Assembly: GCA_017882655.1 (NCBI GenBank)
Contig: JADGPB010000052.1
Coordinates: forward strand, 1 to 10,141
Length of the DNA: 10,141 bases
Source of the DNA: Propionibacteriales bacterium
GTDB lineage: Bacteria > Actinomycetota > Actinomycetes > Propionibacteriales > Propionibacteriaceae
Reading direction: 5' to 3'
Part shown: in pieces, positions 1 through 5,538 of the stretch
Layout: every line of letters starts with the position of its first letter
How positions within the stretch are numbered: position 1 is the first letter of the stretch
Notes under the pieces: generated by a model
What the model saw: the letters and a program-made list of their open reading frames with translations, nothing else
What the model was told of the DNA's origin: nothing
The model's database searches: none
Translations under genes and position numbers: made by a program

Positions 1-187
1 GATCGACGATCCCGTCGACCGCGGCCGTGAGCTGGTCCGTACGTGCCGCGATCGCCTCGTACAGCCCGGAGTCCGCCGCAATCATCCCCTCGACCAGCTG
101 GCGCGTCGGCCACGTGTCGATCCCCGCCCATTCGGGATTCACGGCCTCGGTGGTCAGCGTCGACAACGTCCTGCTGAGCTCGCTCAC
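1..187 (-). CDS. murQ: MurQ-type N-acetylmuramic acid 6-phosphate etherase, N-terminal part (runs off left edge)
   Basis: Reading the minus strand from the GTG at 187 gives 62 codons that run off the left edge. The protein begins MSELSRTLSTLTTEAVNPEW, followed by a GIDTWPTRQLVEGM stretch, then IAADSGLYEAIAARTDQL and AAVDGIVD. This matches the N-terminus of MurQ: a TE.xNP motif, an ID..(S/P)T segment, a short 'xxD' helix start and an AVD helix before the SIS domain. MurQ is a cytoplasmic enzyme of peptidoglycan recycling that cleaves the lactyl ether of MurNAc-6-phosphate to give GlcNAc-6-phosphate and D-lactate. The SIS-domain catalytic part lies outside the window, so activity cannot be judged. 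The GTG start is supported by GAGGGG at 193-198 with a 5-nt spacer and by homology. The frame stays open further upstream (for example an ATG at 259), but that extension does not look like MurQ. The gene lies 203 nt downstream of a DUF4921 gene on the same strand. Family assignment is by recalled motifs, not by a search. Confidence 0.7.
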   Translation of the reverse strand, partial: MSELSRTLSTLTTEAVNPEWAGIDTWPTRQLVEGMIAADSGLYEAIAARTDQLTAAVDGIVD

Positions 188-312
188 GTGTTCCCCTCGC
201 GGTAGGTTCCCGGCATCCGATTCTCCCACCACGAACAGAACCGCCATGAGCGTGCGCATCGGCGCCGTCGGGCCTCCGAGCCGTACGGATCGCCGAGGCC
301 GTGCGGGAGTCG

Positions 313-391
313 CTCCGCTCCGGACACCCAGTCGCCCTCCCCTGACCGAAGGCAGCGGAGTTTTGCCTGTGACGTTGCGAGTTGCTCCGCT
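313..391. repeat. Three 7-nt complementary elements between DUF4921 gene and murQ
   Basis: CTCCGCT occurs at 313-319 and again at 385-391, and its reverse complement AGCGGAG lies between them at 354-360. The central element can pair with either neighbour but not with both. The right copy overlaps the TAG stop of the DUF4921 gene. This could be a weak terminator or antiterminator in the minus-strand transcript, or chance: 7-nt matches are not rare in GC-rich DNA. No U-tract follows in the right place for an intrinsic terminator. The rest of 188-389 shows only another short inverted repeat, GGCCTC 271-276 with GAGGCC 295-300, and no plausible gene. Confidence 0.3.
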
Positions 392-1724
392 AGCGCGAGA
401 CCGGGTTGTACCGGAGCAGGTTGGGGGCGCCGCTGCACTCGGGACCGATGCGCAGGCCGCCGAGACGACCCTCGCCGCGCAGCGCGTACAGCTTCGGAAC
501 GATCCGATCGCGCAGGGTCATCGGGTCGATGGTGTTGAGGTAGACCTTGGTGCCGCCCTCGAAGCCGGCCAGCGTCGAGACGCGCCACTTGAGCAGGATC
601 CGCCACGGCATCGACAGGTCGACGTCGACCGGGCGATGGTGCCACTCCTCGTTGGTCGGTACGTCGACGCCCGTCGCTGCGTGCATGGCGTGCACCAGGT
701 CGGACACCCCACCGACCTCGTCGTCGGTGTGATCCCACGGCCAGGCATGCTCCGATTTCGAGTAGATCTCGATCGACGGGTAGCGGTGCCCGAAGCCCGC
801 GAAGGCGACCGCGTAGTCGTTCTCGGCGAGCAAGAGGTTGTGGTAGCTCGCGTAGTTGACGGCCGCCTCGTTGTACAGGTTCGGGTTCGACCGCAGCCGC
901 TGGATCGCGAGCTCGTTCTGTACGCCCCGCTCGTCGATCGCCACGAGCTGCTTGTGCAGGTGGTCGCTTGACGCGCCCGCCGGCTTGAGCCAGTTCTGGA
1001 ACACCGCCACGTACGGCGCGTACCGGTTGATCTCGTACAGCCTGCGCAGCGACTCGACCGTGAACGCAATGTAGCGGTAGTGCTCCTCGGGCGTGAGCGT
1101 GCCCGACGATGCGAGGTCGACAGTCGACTTCGCGCCGTCGATGTAGTGCCGCCGCGCGATGATCACGTCGTGGCCGCCGCCGAAGAAGCCGGAGGCGTAC
1201 TCGATGATCGCTTCCTCGGTCATGGCATCGATGGCTTCGGCGGTACGACCCGAGGCCCGCAGCTTGCCCCTCGCCACGGTGAGTACGTGCGCTCGCCCGG
1301 CCGGGCTCGCCAGGTAGATGCGGCGCCGCTCGGCGATGTCGAGGGGGATCTCGTACGCGTAGTTGGCGTGCCAGTAGTCGTACGACAGGATCTCGAAGAG
1401 GTTGGGTACGCGACGGAACTCGGCGACGGTGTCGAAGAGGTTCTCGGCCGGTGTGCGGTAGACGGTGTGCCAGCCGCGGTTGTCGCGGATGACGCGTGAC
1501 TTCTCAGGCGGCGTCTCGAGGTAACCGCCCTCGCAGAACGCGCAGTAGTGGCCGCGAGCGGCGGGGTCCAGCGGCTCGGGATGTGTCGGCAAGATGCCGA
1601 GCGGACGGTTGCCGCGCCCCGGTACGGTCCACACCTCCGTGCCCGAGAACGGGTTGAGCTGCTTGATGGTGCCGTCGCGCATCGTGGTGATGTAGTTCGG
1701 ATTCGGCGCGTACGGAAGGAGCAT
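390..1724 (-). CDS. DUF4921 family protein, GalT/HIT-like
   Basis: This 444-residue protein matches the DUF4921 family as I recall it. The fold is probably that of galactose-1-phosphate uridylyltransferase (HIT superfamily). What is visible: a CAFC pair (C61, C64) near the N-terminus, in the place where GalT binds zinc, and GASSDHLHKQ at 250-259, which resembles the GalT 'S-N-P-H-P-H-x-Q' active-site segment with H255, H257 and Q259. If active it would transfer a nucleotidyl group through a histidine intermediate, but the substrate is unknown; a sugar phosphate is an inference from the fold. There is no signal peptide or membrane segment, so it is probably cytosolic. The ATG at 1724 has no Shine-Dalgarno sequence. 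TAGCCT lies 6 nt upstream of it, which suggests a leaderless mRNA. The partial murQ gene follows on the same strand. Confidence is high that the gene is real, moderate on the GalT relation, and none on a specific reaction. Confidence 0.85.
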   Translation of the reverse strand: MLLPYAPNPNYITTMRDGTIKQLNPFSGTEVWTVPGRGNRPLGILPTHPEPLDPAARGHYCAFCEGGYLETPPEKSRVIRDNRGWHTVYRTPAENLFDTVAEFRRVPNLFEILSYDYWHANYAYEIPLDIAERRRIYLASPAGRAHVLTVARGKLRASGRTAEAIDAMTEEAIIEYASGFFGGGHDVIIARRHYIDGAKSTVDLASSGTLTPEEHYRYIAFTVESLRRLYEINRYAPYVAVFQNWLKPAGASSDHLHKQLVAIDERGVQNELAIQRLRSNPNLYNEAAVNYASYHNLLLAENDYAVAFAGFGHRYPSIEIYSKSEHAWPWDHTDDEVGGVSDLVHAMHAATGVDVPTNEEWHHRPVDVDLSMPWRILLKWRVSTLAGFEGGTKVYLNTIDPMTLRDRIVPKLYALRGEGRLGGLRIGPECSGAPNLLRYNPVSR

Positions 1725-1730
1725 GAAATC

Positions 1731-1736
1731 AGGCTA
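1731..1736 (-). promoter_or_regulatory. Candidate -10 element (TAGCCT) for a leaderless DUF4921 transcript
   Basis: On the minus strand TAGCCT fits the actinobacterial TANNNT -10 pattern and is followed by 6 nt and then the ATG at 1724. That would place the transcription start at or next to the A of the start codon. No ribosome binding site is visible in this gap, which agrees with leaderless translation. I see no clear -35 hexamer. Confidence 0.45.
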
Positions 1737-1855
1737 GTGCTGTACGGATGGGGCAGGCGCCGACGGCGCATTTCCCACGGTGAAACGGTGCCCGTGAACG
1801 AAGTTCCTGACCCTTTTGGGTGACAGGATCCACCTCGTTGGGAACCTGGAGCCGC

Positions 1856-1899
1856 CGATAGGTACTGGTACTCAGGACGCCCCCGCCCCCTACCTATCG
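1856..1899. repeat. Perfect 9-bp inverted repeat in the whiB-like upstream region
   Basis: CGATAGGTA at 1856-1864 is the exact reverse complement of TACCTATCG at 1891-1899, with 26 nt between the arms. A competing pair overlaps the right arm: CTACC at 1890-1894 with GGTAG at 1906-1910. Inside the loop is a GGTACT direct duplication at 1861-1872. It lies in the 285-nt gap between the divergent DUF4921 and WhiB-like genes. It could be a dimer-binding operator or an RNA switch in a long leader. No known operator consensus is recognised. Confidence 0.5.
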
Positions 1900-1964
1900 A
1901 AGTCGGGTAGTTCCCTTCACGTTCCGGTCTCCCTGTGACCGTTCAGATTTGCGACAGTGGTGAC

Positions 1965-1977
1965 GGCTCATTGAGCC
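1965..1977. repeat. 13-bp perfect palindrome GGCTCATTGAGCC
   Basis: Two 6-bp arms (GGCTCA and TGAGCC) flank one central base, ending 32 nt before the ATG of the WhiB-like gene. The size and symmetry suit a homodimeric regulator site. A hairpin is less likely because the loop would be a single base. It may be an autoregulatory or repressor site; this is inferred from position alone. Confidence 0.4.
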
Positions 1978-1991
1978 CTCTCAGGACCCAC

Positions 1992-1998
1992 AGAAGGA
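1992..1998 (+). promoter_or_regulatory. Ribosome binding site AGAAGGA that fixes the whiB-like start
   Basis: AGAAGGA lies 11 nt before the ATG at 2010 and is the only good Shine-Dalgarno match near the gene. It argues for the ATG at 2010 and against the in-frame GTG at 1935, which has no such site. Confidence 0.6.
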
Positions 1999-2009
1999 AC
2001 ACCCCAAAC

Positions 2010-2564
2010 ATGACCGTGGCCATGACCCGCATCACCCCCAACTGCGTCGCCGCCGCCGATGTCTTCCGAAACCCGCTGCTCGAGGAGCCACTCCCCAGCG
2101 CAGCGCCAGGCGCCCAGCGCCAGGCCCGAACCGTCCTTGTCTCCAGGGCCACAGAGACCTGCGGGAACTGCCCGCTCTTCTCGAAGTGCCTGTACGACGC
2201 CGTGGTCAACCACGACGTGTACGGGTTCGTGGCCGGCACGACGGTCCGGCAGCGGCAGGAGATCCGCTCCGAGCTCGAGGTCACGGTCGAGGCCGACGAC
2301 TTCGACACCCTGGCCGGGGTCACCTCCCCCAACCGCCAGATCGACCACGACGAGGTCGTACGGCTACGTACGGCCAACCCACACGAGAGCCTCGAGTCGA
2401 TCGCCCAGCGCCTCGGTTGCTCGCTCTCGACCGTGAAGCGCCACCTGCGCCGCGCACGGAGCGGCGAGTTCGCGCCGAAGGCGGAGTCCGTACCGCCGAC
2501 GCTCGAAGAAGTCATCGAGGTGTACGACTCCGTCGTCAGGAGCTCGCGCCGCCGGGCGGCCTGA
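2010..2564 (+). CDS. WhiB-like iron-sulfur protein fused to a C-terminal helix-turn-helix
   Basis: This 184-residue protein has two parts. The N-terminal part has CGNCPLFSKC (C51, C54, C60), the C-x2-C-x5-C core of WhiB proteins, with a possible fourth ligand at C12. The spacing C12 to C51 (38 residues) is longer than usual. The usual G-(V/I)-W-G-G turn after the cluster is replaced by VYGFVAG at 70-76, followed by a basic TVRQRQEIR. The C-terminal part, about 125-150, is a helix-turn-helix (SLESIAQRLGCSLSTVKRHLRRAR) like those in sigma-4 or LuxR-type domains, and the tail is basic (SSRRRAA). WhiB proteins bind a [4Fe-4S] cluster and act on transcription, usually through the primary sigma factor; the added HTH suggests direct DNA contact. 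The ATG at 2010 is chosen for its AGAAGGA site; an in-frame GTG at 1935 would add 25 residues of poor character. The membrane-protein gene starts 106 nt downstream and may be co-transcribed. The regulon is unknown. Confidence 0.85.
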   Translation: MTVAMTRITPNCVAAADVFRNPLLEEPLPSAAPGAQRQARTVLVSRATETCGNCPLFSKCLYDAVVNHDVYGFVAGTTVRQRQEIRSELEVTVEADDFDTLAGVTSPNRQIDHDEVVRLRTANPHESLESIAQRLGCSLSTVKRHLRRARSGEFAPKAESVPPTLEEVIEVYDSVVRSSRRRAA

Positions 2565-2580
2565 TCCCCGATCCAGCGCC

Positions 2581-2606
2581 CGCCTGCATCCCCCCGCGGG
2601 CAGGCG
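2581..2606 (+). terminator. GC-rich hairpin after the whiB-like gene, possible weak terminator
   Basis: CGCCTGC at 2581-2587 pairs perfectly with GCAGGCG at 2600-2606 around a 12-nt loop, starting 17 nt after the stop codon. Only TT follows, so it lacks a proper U-tract. It might reduce transcription into the next gene rather than stop it. Confidence 0.4.
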
Positions 2607-2670
2607 TTGCCGTGTTCGGCCGCCGCCGCGTCGCTCCCGGTGAGAGACTGGATCGAACCGGAAGGTGACG

Positions 2671-3201
2671 ATGATGCCTCAGCGAAACCTCAGTCAGACG
2701 GTCCTGCAAATCGTCTTCAGCTTCTTCCTCGGACTGGTCGTGGTCGCCTTCGTCGGGATCGCGCTCAACACCTTCTACCCGGAGCCGGCCCCAGGGTTCG
2801 AGCCGAACAACTCGGCCGCATGGGATACGTGGCGCCTCGTCACCGGGACCTGGCTGTTGATCTGCGCCACAGCGGTCATGGTCGCCTCGATGCTCATCCC
2901 CACGGAACGCATCCCGGTGATCACCAATGGCATCCTTCTTGGCGGGCTCTTCACCATGATCTACGCCGTCAGCATGTCCCTGTCCGCCACGAACGGGTGG
3001 CCCAGGCTCGCCGTGGTCGCGGGAGCGCTCCTCGTGACCGTGGGCGTGGCGTACTGGAAGTTCGCCGTACGCAAGGCATCCGACCCCGCGTCGCTCCCTG
3101 CGTCGCCTGATCCAAGCGCAGCCGTCGACCCCGGCCTCGTGGCCAGGGTCGACGCGCTCGAGCACAGACTCGCCGGGTTGCGGAACGCATTGGACGGCTG
3201 A
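2671..3201 (+). CDS. Four-helix membrane protein of unknown function
   Basis: I do not recognise this 176-residue protein. It has four likely membrane helices: about 11-35 (VLQIVFSFFLGLVVVAFVGI), 58-76, 83-104 and 112-131. A short Pro-rich loop (YPEPAPGFEPNN) lies between helices 1 and 2. After the last helix come a basic stretch, a Pro/Ser/Asp-rich linker and a C-terminal amphipathic helix (VARVDALEHRLAGLRNAL, 158-174) that could be a short coiled coil. GGAAGG at 2660-2665 is a ribosome binding site for the ATG at 2671 (5-nt spacing) or at 2674 (8 nt). The GTG at 2665 overlaps that site and is unlikely. It follows the WhiB-HTH gene in the same direction after a 106-nt gap with a hairpin, and it is convergent with the AIM24 gene, the ends being 18 nt apart. 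It is probably a real, lineage-restricted gene; no function can be inferred. Confidence 0.75.
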   Translation: MMPQRNLSQTVLQIVFSFFLGLVVVAFVGIALNTFYPEPAPGFEPNNSAAWDTWRLVTGTWLLICATAVMVASMLIPTERIPVITNGILLGGLFTMIYAVSMSLSATNGWPRLAVVAGALLVTVGVAYWKFAVRKASDPASLPASPDPSAAVDPGLVARVDALEHRLAGLRNALDG

Positions 3202-3219
3202 CGACCGCCGCGTGGTTGC

Positions 3220-3957
3220 CTAGCCCCCGAGGAGGCTGCCCAGGCCGCCCAGGTTGCCCGCCGAGCTGCCGGACGGGTTCTGCGACGGAGCATTGTGCTG
3301 GATCCACGCGGTGAGAGCGGACGGGTTGCGGGACTGGAGCAGCAAGCGTCCGGGCCCGAAGAAGTCGAACACGAAGCCCTCGCCGGAGGTGAGCGACGAG
3401 AACGTCTTGCCCTCCACCGCGCGGCGCAGCCGGAACTGGATGCCGAGGTCGTACGCGACGACGTGTCCGGTGTCGACGACGATCTGCTCACCGGGTTGGA
3501 GGTCGACGACGTCCAAGGCCCCGTACACGCTGACGACTACCTGGCCCTGCCCGGTGGCCTGGAGGCCGAAGCCGCCCTCGCCGCCGAACAGGTTCTTGCC
3601 GCCGCCCCACTTCGAGGTGACCTCGGTGCCGTACGAGTTGGCGATCCAGCAGCCCTTCGTCACGAAGAACGGCCGGTCGGGCTGGATGTCCACGCCGATG
3701 ATGTCTCCGGGGAGCACGCCGGCGACGTCGACCCAGCCGCCCTGAGAAGGCGCCGTGTACGTGGTGACGAAGAAGGACTCACCGGCGAGCACGGAGCGCT
3801 TGAGGCCGGCCATGAGGCCGCCGCCAGTCGAGACATCGAGCTTCACGCCGGCGCTGGTCGCCATCATGGCGCCTGACTCGACGCGTACGGGCTCGTTGGG
3901 AGCAAGGTAGAGCCGCCCCACGGTGAACGCGGGGTTGTGACGGTTCTGGAGCTGCAT
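3220..3957 (-). CDS. AIM24 family protein (TIGR00266-like)
   Basis: This 245-residue protein fits the AIM24 / DUF124 family, beta-rich proteins common in actinobacteria. Visible family features are RVESGAMMAT at 25-34, the GGGLMAGLKRSVLAGESFF segment at 45-63, PGDIIGVDI with F98-F-V-T-K-G at 83-102, an EGGFGLQATGQGQVVVSVYG strand region, and VDTGHVVAYD at 161-170. The tail is rich in Gly, Ser and Leu (SSAGNLGGLGSLLGG), as is usual for such proteins. The bacterial function is not established; a link to membranes or stress is sometimes suggested. The frame stays open for 210 more codons upstream, but that region overlaps the divergent lipoprotein gene and looks like GC-driven noise, so the ATG at 3957 is chosen. 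No Shine-Dalgarno is seen. CACACT lies 7 nt before the ATG and may be a weak -10 for a leaderless mRNA. Confidence 0.88.
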   Translation of the reverse strand: MQLQNRHNPAFTVGRLYLAPNEPVRVESGAMMATSAGVKLDVSTGGGLMAGLKRSVLAGESFFVTTYTAPSQGGWVDVAGVLPGDIIGVDIQPDRPFFVTKGCWIANSYGTEVTSKWGGGKNLFGGEGGFGLQATGQGQVVVSVYGALDVVDLQPGEQIVVDTGHVVAYDLGIQFRLRRAVEGKTFSSLTSGEGFVFDFFGPGRLLLQSRNPSALTAWIQHNAPSQNPSGSSAGNLGGLGSLLGG

Positions 3958-4157
3958 GGCGCACAGTGTGCCGCGCTCGGACGGCCTCCGCCAGCGTTGT
4001 GAGAATTGACTGGCCACGCGGTACGACAAGCGGAGTCTCCGCAACCGGCACCCTGAGCGGTTCCATGCCCGGATTGAAGTTTTGGTAGTTCGACGCATTG
4101 CCACGGCGATTGTTTGCTGGCACACTCCACCCATTGTCGGGCGGGCGAGAGGGTGCC

Positions 4158-4742
4158 ATGCAGAGGCGTAGGGGTGTTGCCGTGACTCTGGCAGTTCTGG
4201 TCCTGGCCGGAGGGTGCGCGGCGTCGACGACGACCACGGGACCAGCCTCCGTGGTCGCGTCAGCACCCGCGGGAACCGCGTCCGCGGCCGGTAGCACGGC
4301 AGCCCCGAGCGCCAGCGCGGTCGCCACCGGGATGTGCCGCACGATCGACCTGGCGGCGGCAACAGCGCTCTTGGGGGGTACTCCGAAGCAGCTCGCGGCA
4401 TCGGCTGGCAGCGCCACCAGCGCGACCAAGATCGACGGCTGTTCGTACACCGGGACCGACCCGACTCTTGGCTACGACGTGATCCGCCAACCGGGTCCCG
4501 CGAGTACGTTCGTCGAGGCTGCCAAGGCCGCAATGAGCAAGGAACCCAACATCGTGCCGTTCGCTGTCTCTCTCGGCGACGACGCATTCGGTTTCACGAC
4601 CAGCGTCGGCGCCAAGACGATGGCGCGGATCGAAGTAGCCAAGGGCAACATCTCCGTGGCTGTATCGTCCACGGCCACCGATCCAGCCAAGGCGCAGAGC
4701 GTGGCGCTTGAGGCCGCGAAACGCCTGGTCGGGGCTTTCTAG
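4158..4742 (+). CDS. Small secreted lipoprotein, DUF3558-like
   Basis: The 194-residue product starts with a lipoprotein signal: MQRRRG, a hydrophobic core (VAVTLAVLVLAGG) and C20 in LAGGCAAS, the likely lipidation site. A Thr/Ser/Ala/Pro-rich linker of about 35 residues follows, as in many surface lipoproteins. The folded part runs from about 60 to 194 and contains C60 and C95, which could form a disulfide. Its pattern (CRTIDLAAATALLGG, then IDGCSYTG) resembles DUF3558-type lipoproteins of actinobacteria; this is a weak, recalled similarity. The ATG at 4158 is preferred over the in-frame start at 4098 because the signal peptide begins there and GAGAGGG (4147-4153) precedes it by 4-5 nt. The gene is divergent from the AIM24 gene across 200 nt and convergent with the HAD gene, the stop codons being only 7 nt apart. 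Function unknown. Confidence 0.8.
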   Translation: MQRRRGVAVTLAVLVLAGGCAASTTTTGPASVVASAPAGTASAAGSTAAPSASAVATGMCRTIDLAAATALLGGTPKQLAASAGSATSATKIDGCSYTGTDPTLGYDVIRQPGPASTFVEAAKAAMSKEPNIVPFAVSLGDDAFGFTTSVGAKTMARIEVAKGNISVAVSSTATDPAKAQSVALEAAKRLVGAF

Positions 4743-4749
4743 GAAGCGT

Positions 4750-5535
4750 TCAGAACCAGCGGTTCAGCTCGTCGGCCGTGCCACCGTCGGCGAAGTAGCC
4801 GGTGACGTGGTCGGCGGCTGCCAGCACCTCCACGGGAGCGCCGCCCATCGCGACACCTCGGCCTGCCCAGCGAAGCATCTCGATGTCGTTGTAGCCGTCG
4901 CCGAGAGCGAGGACGTCCGCAGGCGCGACCCCGTACCGCTCGCATGCGACCTCGAGTCCGGCAGCCTTGTCGACGCCCTCCGGCGCGATGTCCAGCCAGC
5001 ACTTCCAGCCCACGAAGTAGCTCACCCCGTGCAGCCCGAGGCGTTGCGCGAGGTCCATGAACTCAGCCTCGTCACCGTCGGGATCACGCACGATGACGCG
5101 GGACACGGGCCGCGACCGCAGCGACTCGATCGACTCGTGCACGGTGTGCCCGTAGAGCTCGCCGTCGGGGAAGGCCGCGCTGACTCGGTAGCCGCGGCCG
5201 ATCTCCTCGACCGCGATGATCGCGTTCGTCACCTCTACGACCCGGTCGATGACCGGCGCCGGGTCGAACGTCACGTGGCGTACGAGCTGGAATGGCGGGT
5301 AGTCGACGACCACCGCACCGTTGGAGCAGACGTGCAGGGCCGGGGGCAGCTCGAGCGCCTCCACGATCACCTGGGTAGCCATCCAGCTGCGGCCGGTGGA
5401 CATGACGACCGGCACGCCGGCATCGATGATGCGCCGCACCGCCATCCGTACAGATCCGGGCAGCACCCCGTCGAAGTCGACGAGCGTGCCGTCGATGTCC
5501 AGCGCGACCAGCTTCGGCCGCCAGCTCGAGCCCAC
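4750..5535 (-). CDS. Cof-type HAD-IIB family hydrolase
   Basis: This 261-residue protein has all four HAD motifs: motif I DIDGT (D13, D15), motif II STGR (46-49), motif III K190 in GVDKAAGL, and motif IV GDGYND (212-217, D213 and D217). SNGA at 71-74 and the large insert between motifs II and III are typical of the Cof/IIB cap type. Such enzymes are cytosolic, magnesium-dependent phosphatases acting on sugar phosphates, nucleotides or cofactors; the substrate cannot be told from sequence. It starts with GTG at 5535, only 3 nt after the serS stop and in the same frame as serS (TAG, GCC, GTG). No strong ribosome binding site is visible, so translational coupling to serS is likely. A HAD gene next to serS is, as I recall, a frequent arrangement in actinobacteria. 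The 3' end meets the lipoprotein gene after 7 nt. Confidence 0.9.
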   Translation of the reverse strand: MGSSWRPKLVALDIDGTLVDFDGVLPGSVRMAVRRIIDAGVPVVMSTGRSWMATQVIVEALELPPALHVCSNGAVVVDYPPFQLVRHVTFDPAPVIDRVVEVTNAIIAVEEIGRGYRVSAAFPDGELYGHTVHESIESLRSRPVSRVIVRDPDGDEAEFMDLAQRLGLHGVSYFVGWKCWLDIAPEGVDKAAGLEVACERYGVAPADVLALGDGYNDIEMLRWAGRGVAMGGAPVEVLAAADHVTGYFADGGTADELNRWF

Positions 5536-5538
5536 GGC

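Noticed and set aside
271..300. GGCCTC/GAGGCC inverted repeat as a terminator
   Set aside because: The stem is only 6 bp with an 18-nt loop and no T-tract on either side; such matches are common in GC-rich DNA.
27..971. Plus-strand open frame of 314 codons
   Set aside because: It lies mostly antisense to the DUF4921 gene, has skewed Arg/Val/Pro-rich composition and no recognisable family. High GC makes such antisense frames common.
1935..2009. Upstream GTG start of the WhiB-HTH gene
   Set aside because: No ribosome binding site is present, and the extra 25 residues do not resemble the family. The ATG at 2010 has AGAAGGA upstream, and the region holds a palindrome.
3958..4587. 210-codon N-terminal extension of the AIM24 frame
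   Set aside because: It overlaps the well-supported lipoprotein gene, is Arg/Ser/Pro-rich and lacks family similarity. AIM24 proteins begin near the ATG at 3957.
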